Origin: Sipunculus nudus
Taxonomy: Eukaryota; Annelida; Sipuncula; Golfingiida; Sipunculidae
Assembly: GCA_026874595.1 (NCBI GenBank)
Contig: CM049313.1
Location: 68,132,659 to 68,196,658 of the forward strand
Direction of reading: 5' to 3'
Length of the DNA stretch: 64,000 nt
Shown here: piece by piece, positions 27,301 to 39,300 of the stretch
How positions within the stretch are numbered: the stretch's first letter is position 1
How the letters are laid out: each line of letters begins with the position of its first letter
The notes under the pieces: generated by a model
The model's input: the letters and a program-made list of their open reading frames with translations, nothing else
Databases searched by the model: none
What the model was told of the DNA's origin: nothing
Translations under genes and position numbers: made by a program

Positions 27301-30300
27301 TATCAGGTCACATGTGAACTGGTGCCTAACCAAGTGGCCTTGACCTCTGACCTTTCCTCTCTGCCCAGCGTCCGTTTGTGCGTCCGTCTCACACACATAA
27401 ACCCACATATCTCGGGAACTGTTTGACCGATCAGGAAAAAATTTTTTTACACAAATGTAGCCCTTGGATAGCTTTATAACATACACAAAAAAGGGGGCGC
27501 AACCTGCAGCCATTTTTGCACAGCGTATATCTGTTTGTTTGCCTTGGGTTAAAATCACTCATATCTCTGCAGCGGTTTGACCAGATTACAGTGGAGCGCC
27601 GTTCATCCGAACATCTCGGGGGACACGGGTTTTGTTCGGATAAACGAACGTTCGGATGAACGAACATCTGTAAAATAAAATCGTTTCATCGATGTTGTCA
27701 TCCCGGTATTACTACTAAATGGTGGTACGGTGTCACGGACTTTGGTTAGCTTTCAGAGTTATAAAAACGTGAACATAACGGAATAATGTGTTATAAATAC
27801 CTTTTTACTATCAAATCAAAATTTCAATCAAGCTATTATAATATCTTTAATTACTTTATTAAGATTTTTTGTCAGTAAAGTACATGTACCAGTTAATTTT
27901 TCGCTGAAGGTGTGGATATCCGCCATGATAGATTTACCGCCCTTGGTGCCACCCCTATGTGCAGACAGTTAAACTAAATGTGCTTGTGAGACTCATTTAT
28001 TACTTGCTGCGATGTAGAAATTGACAAATATAAAAAAAAGTTTTATATGAATGCACAGTTTATTTACAACAATAGTGTGGAAATATCACACAAATATCAC
28101 ATGAAAACTGATGAACATGGGGTTCGGCGGATCACATGCATCGAGAAAGTCACATCATAAAATCAGTTAAAATAACTGCGGATATCAGACTGCCTGGAAC
28201 GATAACTGCCTGCCTGATTTCTGATGTAGCGTAGCACACTCAAATGAAGCAGGTCGGCCTTCGGTAGGCTCTCTAACCACGATAGAACACCTTCGACATG
28301 AACAAATGCCTCTGAAGCTGTGGGTGGGGGCTTCACGGGGGCTGATGTGTCTTCCTCATTATCAGATGTCTCGGGAGCAGCTTCTTGAGTGACTGACTGC
28401 ACAATCTCCTCGTTTGTCAGCATTGCAGCAGTTGGTAGATCACCATCACAGTGGAGCCAGTCAGCAACTATCAGTTCACTGTAGTCCGAGTCCACCGCCT
28501 TGGCAACTGAGCTGACCTGAATGTCTGTCGGTGATTCCACCTCATCCGCATCAGCTGGGGGCTGAGCACCAGCAGGAGATTTAAGCTCCAGAAAAAGGGA
28601 ATTCTTCCAGCACTTGTGGATTGTAGACTGTCTCAGGTCATTCCAGGCATCACCTAACAGGTTGATGGCATCACGCCAGTTGAAACCGCGCATCCGTTCT
28701 ATGATGGACAAGCTGTTGTCGACGCAGTCTGCAAGCAAGGATGACAGCAAGCGTTTACGATAATATCGTTTTGTACATTCTATGATGCCAGCATCACAGG
28801 GCTGTATCTTGCTGGTGCAGTTCTTCGGCAGGAAGATACACCATATGTTCCCGTCACTAGTCCGCAGTTCATCTTCAATGGGATGGGCGGGGCAGTTGTC
28901 CACAAGAAGTTATGCGCGTGCTGGCGTCTGCTTCAGAATCTCCCTGGCATACTGACGGACGGACCGGACGAATTCCTGGTGAAACTAATCCGTGAAGAGC
29001 TCACGGCTCATCCACGCGTTTTTCTGAGCCCGATACGCCACAGGCAGGGAGTCCATGTTCACGTGCTTGAAACACCTTGGTTTAGTTGACTTCCCGATCA
29101 CCAGGGGGCGCACTTTGTGTTCACTGGTTGCGTTGGTGCACAACAGAGCAGTAATCTGCTCTTTTGACACCTCGTGTCCAGGAGCACATTTATCAGACGC
29201 ATCAGCTAGGGTTTTGTCAGGCAAAACCTTCCAGTAGAGACCTGTCTCGTCGGCGTTGTACACTTGACAGTCTCTCAAACCTTCCCATTCTTGCAATTCA
29301 CGCACGTGGGATCGGAATTCGTCGATGTGGCTGGTGTCCGCTGACAAGGCCTCGCCCTGAATCTCAAGCTGCCGGATGCCGTGACATTCCTTGAACCGCT
29401 TGAGCCACCCACTTGACGCCAAAAATGTACTGTCAGAGCCATGCATCGACTTGCATCAGGATTGGACCGGAGATGGGGCTGCCTTTGGACCGTTCCTGTA
29501 GAAACCATGTGTATACGGCCGCATCCAGCTTGTCATCAGACGCCGTGCGCATCGTCTTTCGTCTCTTGGAAGCATAAGTGTCTGGCATCTGGCCCTTGAA
29601 ATCCTTTAGCTTCTGACCACTGTTCATGATGTCACTAATAGTAGATCTGCCAACATTGAACTCTCTGGCCAGCTCAGCTGCCTTGGTGCCTCGATCAAGT
29701 TTCTCCAGAATGCTAAGCTTGTCTTCAAGTGACAGGACATGGCGTTTGTGCTTGCGAGACCCTGACTCCATCTGACATGAAACTTGAGTGCTGTGTTGTC
29801 GTGGTGAAGATTTGCTAAATTGTGAATGAACTTGCGTGTCATGGTATAGCTTATATAGAAGATAGATTTGCCTGCACTGTTAAACTGCTCAGATGAGTAC
29901 AAGTTCGAGCGTATCAGAGTCCGACATTATCAGCTCAAAATCTACTCGCTCTCATGGCCGGATGGTTTGCAGGTGTGAACAACTCGACATTGCAGGACAC
30001 AAGGTTAATTAGGGGACTCGGCCGGTGGTAGTTTTCACATCTATAACTGCTCAAATGAGTACAAGCCCAAGCTGCGTGTGTACAACTTGGGTAATTAGGC
30101 GTTGTCACACCTGCAGAAACGAACCGGTGATGCATTCATAATTAGTCGGGACCGACCGGGAGTAAATACACAAGCCATTATCAGTTCTTCTTATTGAATA
30201 AATATTATTTTTATATTTCCAGATTTTCAAAATTACAGATAAACGGTCATAATTTCGGTTCTCCAGTTTTAATTACGGATAAACAATTTTACGGATAAAC

Positions 30301-33300
30301 GGTGTTCGGATGAACGGCCCTCCACTGTACCTGAAATTCGGCATGCGTATACATCCTGCATAGCTTTCTTGATTTTATGACAGGTGGGGCCACCTACATT
30401 CACGTTCATGCTGTAGACATCCATGCTTATATCTCCTGACTCAATCAGGAAAAAAATTTTACACAAATGTAGCCCTTGGATAGCTTTATAACATACACAC
30501 AAATGGTGGCCCCACCTGCAGCCATTTTTGCACAGCGTCCATCTGTTTGTCTGCCTTGGGTTAAATCACTCAGATCTCTGCAGTGGTTTGACTAAATTAC
30601 CTGTAATTCGGCATGCGTATACATCCTGGATAGCTTTCTTGATTTTATGACAGGTGGCAACAGCTTCATTCAAGTTCCCACTGCAGACACTAATGCTTAT
30701 ATCTCCGGACTCATTTGACCAATCAGGAAAAAAAATTTACACAAATGTAGCCCTTGCATAGCTTTATCACATACACAAAAATGGTGGCGCCACCTGCAGA
30801 AATTTTTTGCACAGCGTCCATCTGTTTGTCTGCTGTGGGATCGCTCATATCTCTGCAGTGGTTTGACTTTTCCACCTGAAATTTTGCATGTGAATACATC
30901 TTGGGTAGTTTCTCGTTCAAATAACAGGTGGCACCACCTACAATCATGTTTATGTGGCAGAGATCCATTCTAATATGTAACACAATTAACTCTATTTCCC
31001 CTTGCCACTCAATCCATGCCTCACTTCACCCGTCCCACTCTGATTTTGGCGGATACAAGTAGTCGCTTGTCGACTACCCATATTCTAGTTTTTTAAGTTA
31101 TGGGCCCAAATATAGTGCACTTTTTAAAAAATCAAGAATATATTTACTCACCTTAGATGAGAATTGCTGAAGCTGGAGACTTTTTTCAGGAATATAACTT
31201 TATTTTAATCAAGATTCAATTGTTTACCCAAAATTAGATCTGAATTTTGCAAGTTATTCAAGTTATTAGCATAAATAAAAAATCAATACCTTAAATTTTG
31301 TCCAGCTTTGGCAATGGCACGTTTTTTCCTGTTAGCACTGTTGATTAAATTTTCACAGCATATATACATAAGGATTTAATCTTTTAAAATCTGAAATTTC
31401 AAAGAAATTTCGATTGGAAAGAATAGTTTTTATTCATGTTTTCATACACCATGTCAAGTGTTGTTTACATCTAGCCCACCTAGTAGTACAGCCTTCACTT
31501 GCATTATGTAACCCACCCCAGGCAGCTTGCCTTGGGTCAGCTTGGCCACTACCAGCAGGCTTCCCCTCTGCCCTGCACTCCCCCCCCCCCCCCAGATGGT
31601 GCATAAACTAGATGAATGTTATTATTTTCTGTAATTGATTCATTCTTATTCTAGGCTATGCTACATTTTAGATTTTGTTTTGTACCACTAGGGTTACAAT
31701 GAATAAAGTGTACATTTAATTGTTTCCACAAAGTGGTGTATTGCTATGAAAGTGTGAATGTTCATGAGATAAGTAATTCCTTACTTCAGAGGAGTAAAAA
31801 CTTCACCAGGTGTGAAGTTGACTATTAATTCGAGTAATAAATTAAAACTGGGATAGTAATTAGCACAATGATATTGTTTGTCCCTCATTCAACCAACAGT
31901 GTGTATACTTTATTTGAAAAGATGTTTATCAAATTGTTTTATAAAATTTACTGAATCTTTTATTTTATTTTGGTGAATAAAATTAAGCATGTACTGAAAA
32001 CTCCAATGTGCAAAACTTTTTAATAGTGATTCAAGGAATATTCTTGTAGATGCCATATTGTAGCATTATTATCTTTTAAATTCAGTTTAAACATTTATGA
32101 TTGAAAAATAATAAAATATATGTGTATGCATAATATGACCCAATATGAGCTACACTCTGGATATATGATGATTGCAACTTTTGCAACAATTCTAATATTT
32201 TAACTTATATTTTCAGTGTTTTTAATACAAATTTATAAAACTTGTAAATAAAAAAAAAATAATCAGATAAAAACTATTTTAATGGAAAAAGTGGATATGC
32301 TTAAATAATAGGCTTATATATAAACTTAAATGAATTATTCCCTTGAAAGTGAAATAAAGGTATTAGTCCATTCTGTCCACTGGCCTGTCCGTCTGTAAAT
32401 TTTTCATATGCATCACAGTATCACAAAACTTTTACTGTTTTTCTCCATGACAGTCTTGTCAGAGTATTAGTTTGCAATCATATATTTAGAACTTTACTAT
32501 AACCAAGTAGGAGGGCCCCTTTCCTCTTAGCTTTTCATATTTTTATATAAATGAAAAACATTACAATAGAATATTTCTACATCCACCTTCGTGCTGCCCT
32601 CACTTTTCCCTTCTCTGAACCCCATCCCAAAGTCAGCCTCAGTAAGCAAGAACAAGATGAATCAGATATATACATGATACTTTAATATTTTGTATAACTA
32701 TTCGTCCATAGGTACCTATGTACATGCCAGAAATTATGTCAATATTGTGTAATATGTAGATAGTGGGCATCACAATAATGTACCTTGTCAAGACTAAAGA
32801 GATATTGTGTCATACAGTCACAAATTCATAAATCACTTCATCAGCATAGTTAATCATAACATCATATCTGTCAAATTGAAAGCTTGCAGACTACCATACA
32901 CTTTAGATCCTTAAACAAATAGCCTTATCATCATTCTACTACTGCTTATTACTGCTGTCATTGCATTCATATTTGCTCAAATATATCACAGTTTTCAACC
33001 CCTCCTAAATAAATAAAAAATAAACCACTATATTTGACTCTATTAATCCATCAGTCAGGTAATTTCATTTATCATTTACTCACATATTACATTACATTCC
33101 TTTATAATAGCCCAACATGTCCATGATATTCATAAGCTTTATCGACTCGATATAGTATCACAGTGGAGAAACATTTATAGTCCAATCACGATCAGCTGAG
33201 CGCCGTGACCAATGGGTCCCTTGTTTTTCAGCAAGCGTCCATTCAGCATATTGTACTGTCAGGGTCAGGACCTGTGTGACACCATCTCTATTGTGTATTT

Positions 33301-36300
33301 CAGCAATCATTCATTCAACATATTGTACCGCCAGTATCAGGACCTGTGTGACACTATCTCTGTTGTGAATTTCAGGAAGTATTCATTCAGCATATTGTAC
33401 TGCCAGTATCAGGACCTGTGTGACACAATTTGTTTTGTGTATTTCAGCAAGCGTTCATTCAGCATACTGTACCACCAGTATCAGGACCTGTGTGACACAA
33501 TTTGTTTTGTGTATTTCAGCAAGCGTTCATTCAGCATACTGTACTGCCAGTATCAGGACCTGTGTGACACAATTTGTTTTGTGTATTTCAGCAAGCGTTC
33601 ATTCAGCATACTGTACCGCCAGTATCAGGACCTGTGTGACACCATTTCACAGCAGATTGTACAGAGAAACATACACCTCCTGTCCACAAGTCTCCTCCAG
33701 GACCTTGAGAGTCATAATTGGCAAGACTCCAAAGATTTCTTTGAGGTAACTTCACCAATAATTGTGTGAATTTGAAAAATAAAATAACCCCCAGGCTGCC
33801 ACAAGTAAATATCATTGGTTAACAGTTATGCTTCAATGGCAACATTAAGTTGTTTGTTGTCAGATATTCAAAGAGATATTATTGATGCATCGGTTTATTG
33901 ATTTATAACCAGCTACAACATAAGTATCACAATATAATTATCATGCATCAATTTTCTGATATTTTTGTGAAACATAATTGAATTTTATTTAATGTAACAA
34001 TTAATGTTTAATTTTATTCAGGGATTGAAAATGGAGGGAAGGTTTATACAATATACCATGTTTGTTTTCTGATAGACCATGTTCATTCTGTCACATTGTC
34101 AATCTTTGTTACATTATATACAATATTTCCTGTTATAAAAAGATATGTGATCTTGTATTTTACTGTAAGACCAAACAGAAAACTTAATAATTCTATTGAT
34201 TGCCACTCTATTATTTGTGGATCAAATTTTTTTAAGACCTGGTCCTTAATAATGTTGCTAATTTGTGCTAATGCAGAAATTCCCTTTTAGAACTCTTAAA
34301 CGTATGGAAAAAGGAATGATTTTTTTATGGAGCTTATACACCATTTCTAGAATCGAGGCAAATTTTGTATTTTATAGGCTAACTGCCCAAATTCCACATT
34401 GTGTCTCAACTGGTAAAGAGATAAAATGTCCCTGCTCATGCCATCATTTTGTGGCCTATGTCTGTAAAACAATATTTTTGTTTGTGGGTGGCCATAATAA
34501 GTATAATGAAAATATTGTAAAATATGCAGCAATAAACCTTGAGCTATAACAGTATGAAAATACCTAATTAGGTAGCTATCTAGGTGGCACATAAGTATCC
34601 CTAGATTATAGTGTTGTTGTAATGTGGAATTGTAATGTGGAATTACCTGTGTTTATATCTACAGGGAGAAAGGTGCTCATTCTGCATACAGATGTGGTCG
34701 TTACATATGACAGCTCTCCAACATGACCTCTGGAGAGTAAGCCCGCCCCGTATGGCCCAGGTCATGTACAGTAACGTTCTGCAGGAATCCATGTCACTGC
34801 TGTCAGCTCGCTACTGTAAGGTGAAACCATCATACAGGAGAACGCCTCAGTTCAGGTATGTTCAGAGTATCATAAAACCAGCAAGGTTCGATAGAGATAT
34901 ATGATAATTATCAGCTAAGTCACTATATGAAGAGATTTGTTTGCAGCTCCAACCAACTTAGTATCTCTAAATGAAGCACCCCTTCTGATAGCAGTTTAAT
35001 TGGTTGTTGGTGTTGTTCAAATTTTAGCAAAATATATCTTGTTGTGCCTGTACTTTTGTGTATGTCATAAAAGTGACATATTCAGGTCAAGCAAACGTTT
35101 TCCAAATCTTATTATATCAGTTATAATATAACATAATTGCCTGTGAAACTAATGTTAATATAGATTTTACATAAAATGAGCCCAACTCATGGAGGAATTA
35201 CATTTTTCCTATATATTTTACCACTAAAAACATGAGGTTGTGTGATTTGTTCAAAAACTGTTGGCACATCTATGAGCACTGTCAATTTGGCAGGGACGTC
35301 ACACACTGGGGAATCCCTTGTGACTAAAAATTCTAGATCTCAGTAAAAGCACAGTATTTCTGCCACTGTCAGTCCTAAATTTTCAGCTAAGAATAAAAAC
35401 ATAATGCATTACTAGATCTGAGTTGTTTATAAAAATTCAGTCAGTGATGTCACATGTGTATGAATCAATCTAATCAGTGCAGGGTCTGGGTTCTGCATGA
35501 AAACCTTCACACAACAAACACGTAGATTAGGTTTACTTAACCTTCACACATTGGGTATACTAAATATTCATGAAATAGAGTGTATTCTCCTGAAGGTATT
35601 ATGGTATCCATGAATATTTTGTTCTAAATCATTTTGCTCACTCCTTTACAAAGAAGAAAAAACTGGCACCATACACAATCAGTGGCAGGAAACAAACAAA
35701 GCATATACGCCACCTTGTTGCCATGATGCACAAATTCACAAATCAAGATTTATGAAGCTATTAACTAGTATTTTAGTGTAGGCAGAAGCCAGTATTGATC
35801 ATAATAATAAATGACTGTAAACTTTTGGGAAAAATATTTGATGCGATCTTTCCAGGCTTGATATCACTACAATCCTGGTGTGTATGTCAGAGATGTTATA
35901 CCCAGCTTGTGGTGGTGTAGGCCAGTACCTGAACCCCAGCATGTCAGAGCAGCCACACTTCACTATACACAACTCCTGCTGCAGTCTCCTCATGGCCCTG
36001 GCTGTAGTGGGGGCACCATTAGATGTTCTGTACAAGTAAGTAACACAACTCCTGCTGCAGTCTCCTCATGGCCCTGGCTGTAGTGGGGGCACCTTTAGAC
36101 GTTCTGTACAAGTAAGTAACACAACTCCTGCTGCAGTCTCCTCATGGCCCTGGCTGTAGTGGGGGCACCATTAGATGTTCTGTACAAGTAAGTAACACAA
36201 CTCCTGCTGCAGTCTCCTCATGGCCCTGGCTGTAGTGGGGGCACTGTTAGACTTTCTGTACAAGTAAGTAACACAACTCCTGCTGCAGTCTCCTCATGGC

Positions 36301-39300
36301 CCTGGCTGTAGTGGGGACACCATTAGACGTTCTGTACAAGTAAGTAACACAACTCCTGCTGCAGTCTCCTCATGGCCCTGGCTGTAGTGGGGGCACCATT
36401 AGACGTTCTGTACAAGTAAGTAACACAACTCCTGCTGCAGTCTCCTCATGGCCCTGGCTGTAGTGGGGACACCGTTAAACGTTCTGTACAAGTAAGTAAC
36501 ACAACTCCTGCTGCAATCTCCTCATGGCCCTGGCTGTAGTGGGGGCACCATTAGACGTTCTCTACAAGTAAGTAACACAACTCCTGCTGCAGTCTCCTCA
36601 TGGCCCTGGCTGTAGTGGGGGCACCATTAGACGTTCTGTACAAGTAAGTAACACAACTCCTGCTGCAGTCTCCTCATGGCCCTGGCTGTAGTGGGGACAC
36701 CGTTAGACATTCTGTACAAGTAAGTAACACAACTCCTGCTGCAGTCTCCTCATGGCCCTGGCTGTAGTGGGGACACCATTAGACGTTCTGTACAAGTAAG
36801 TAACACAACTCCTGCTGCAGTCTCCTCATGGCCCTGGCTGTAGTGGGGACACCGTTAGACGTTCTGTACAAGTAAGTAACACAACTCCTGCTGCAGTCTC
36901 CTCATGGCCCTGGCTGTAGTGGGGGCACCATTAGACGTTCTGTACAAGTAAGTAACACAACTCCTGCTGCAGTCTCCTCATGGCCCTGGCTGTAGTGGGG
37001 GCACCGTTAGACGTTCTGTACAAGTAAGTAACACAACTCCTGCTGCAGTCTCCTCATGGCCCTGGCTGTAGTGGGGGCACCATTAGACGTCCTGTACAAG
37101 TAAGTAAAACAACTCCTGCTGCAGTCTCCTCATGGCCCTGGCTGTAGTGGGGACACCGTTAGACGTTCTGTACAAGTAAGTAACACAACTCCTGCTGCAG
37201 TCTCCTCATGGCCCTGGCTGTAGTGGGGGCACCATTAGACGTTCTGTACAAGTAAGTAACACAACTCCTGCTGCAGTCTCCTCATGGCCCTGGCTGTAGT
37301 GGGGGCACCATAAGACGTTCTGTACAAGTAAGTTACACAACTCCTGCTGCAGTCTCCTCATGGCCCTGGCTGTAGTGGGGGCACCATTAGACGTTCTGTA
37401 CAAGTTAGTAACACAACTCCTGCTGCAGTCTCCTCATGGCCCTGGCTGTAGTGGGGACACCGTTAGACGTTCTGTACAAGTAAGTAACACAACTCCTGCT
37501 GCAGTCTCCTCATGGCCCTGGCTGTAGTGGGGGCACCATTAGACGTTCTGTACAAGTAAGTAACACAACTCCTGCTGCAGTCTTCTCATGGCCCTGGCTG
37601 TAGTGGGGGCACCGTTAGACGTTCTGTACAAGTAAGTAACACAACTCCTGCTGCAGTCTCCTCATGGCCCTGGCTGTAGTGGGGGCACCGTTAAAAGGTT
37701 CTGTACAAGTAAGTAACACAACTCCTGCTGCAGTCTCCTAATGGCCCTGGCTGTTGTGGGGGCACCGTTAGACGTTCTGTACAAGTAAGTACCACAACTC
37801 CTGCTGCAGTCTGCTCATGGCCCTGGCTGTAGTGGGAGCACTGTTAGTTGTTTTGTACAAGAAAGTAACCAGTTATGTTAGTCATGTGCGCGGACTTGGA
37901 CTCAAGTCCTTATATTGGGACTGGGACTTGCATATGAGGAACTTTAACAATGACTTGTACTTGTAAGGACTCTATAAAACAGGCTGTGTCCATCTAGAGA
38001 CCAATATATTAAAACTGTATTTTCAAATATTATAAAGACATATATGTGCGAACTACTGACAGAATATTACAAAAGTATGTATCAAGCTTTGCTCAACATC
38101 GGGAGCTATAAATGTAATTAACCTTTATAGTAAAAGCATGTGTGAACTATAACTTAATAATATACATGATAAATAGAAATTTCCTTTTTAAATTGGTCTT
38201 GTACTTGGACTTGGGTTCCAACTGGTTCTGACTCAGATGTGGACATGAACTGGAACTTTAAGGGATCAGACTTGGACTTGAGTAGCCTGGACTCAGACTT
38301 GGACTCGAGTGGCCTGGACTCAGACTTGGACTCGAGTGGCCTGGACTCAGACTTGGACTCTAGTGGCCTGGACTCAGACTTGGACTCTAGTGGCCTGGAC
38401 TCAGACTTCAACTTGAGTGGCCTGGACTCAGACTTGGACTCTAGTGGCCTGGACTCAGACTTGGACTCTAGTGGCCTGGACTCAGACTTCGACTTGAGTG
38501 GCCTGGACTCAGACTTGGACTCGAGTGGCCTGGACTCAGACTTGGACTTGAGTGGCCTGGACTCAGACTTGGACTTGAGTGGCCTGGACTCAAACTTGGA
38601 CTCTGACTAAGATGGTGTCGACTCCACTACATCACCGTATATAACAGAAGCTACAGAGGAACACTACAGGACAGCTTAATCTTTTTAAATAATTTTATTT
38701 AATAAAATTATTTGAATAAAAAATCAAATATGTCATTGGTCAGCACATATTACCTAGAATATAAAAACCATGTTTTTGAATCTGTGCCCCCTCCCGGCAA
38801 CCAAAGAGAGCTTCACTGAGCATGGCTCAAGGGATTGTAGGACTACACTGCCGGTCATGGCTGGAGCAAAAGTATTTCACCGCTCCATTCCTCCAACAGC
38901 AAATATTTGCAGTAAATGGTAATAAAGTGTGTTAATTCTGTGCTTATAAAAACTACTGTACTCAAATCTAACAGCTTAGTTCATGACATTATGATCCAAG
39001 TTCGGAAATGGACATATTCTCTGGAAGGTTCACTCATGCTCTGTTTCACACCTTTATTTATAGATAACATGCGACCATGGGGTTTTAAACAGGGGTTACT
39101 GATGATTTCAAGGGCCTGTGGTTAAACTTAATGTTGAAGATTGCTAGTTGGGAAAAAAAAAATAGTCTCAGCGGAAAAACAATGATTTTTTATGAATTTG
39201 GTCATAAAACAAGTTATGACCTTCAGGTTATTTCTAGCAATGTGTATTGAAAACCCTCAGATTCCTGTAGTTATAACATTATTATGATCATATGGAGACC

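Larger units (their letters stand above)
27174..31088 (+). mobile_element. Family C element (HINE-like), contains the Tigger
   Basis: The 5' end is TGTATCCGCCAAAA at about 27176, followed by a partner arm (cggatac), a GCC-rich run and ggagaactcctctgag. The core consists of ~280-300-bp monomers with ggtggcgccacctg and acacaaatgtagccctt. Near the 3' end is the exact inverse TTTTGGCGGATACA, then a perfect hairpin GTAGTCG-CTTGT-CGACTAC (31059-31077) and tattCTAG before TT. It is inserted in a T-run of the A element. Confidence 0.88.
26135..33226 (+). mobile_element. Family A element (HINE-like) filling intron 8, interrupted by C and Tigger
   Basis: The 5' end tttagctcagctgac is at about 26135 and the 3' end, with hairpin gaccaatgggtc (33207-33218) and cccttgttt, is at about 33226. 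The body resumes at 31089 after a C insertion: the left edge ends cctattt and the right edge starts ttttaagttatgggcc, continuous in the A copy at 18100-18135. Unnested length is about 3.2 kb. It contains two ~672-bp monomers (tgtcccc/tgtctcc motifs near 26278 and 26955). No long ORF; non-autonomous. It ends about 5 bp before the first exon 9 acceptor AG. Confidence 0.85.

Noticed and set aside
28883-29394. Plus-strand ORFs across the Tigger transposase
   Set aside because: They overlap the minus-strand transposase whose conserved motifs fix the coding strand.
33420-33749. Second open frame across the 72-bp units (109 codons)
   Set aside because: It is the out-of-phase reading of the same units. 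Only the other frame continues exon 8 and matches the family at LESHNWQD.
37206-37403. Minus-strand ORFs in the 76-bp array ([15 protein letters not shown]...)
   Set aside because: Antisense shadow of the exon 11 repeat units; the frame is an effect of tandem duplication.
38239-38610. 123-codon frame encoding DSDLDSSGL repeats, looking like a Ser-Asp repeat protein
   Set aside because: It is produced by a 27-bp minisatellite within a MITE. There are no splice sites, and the same MITE elsewhere lacks the repeats.
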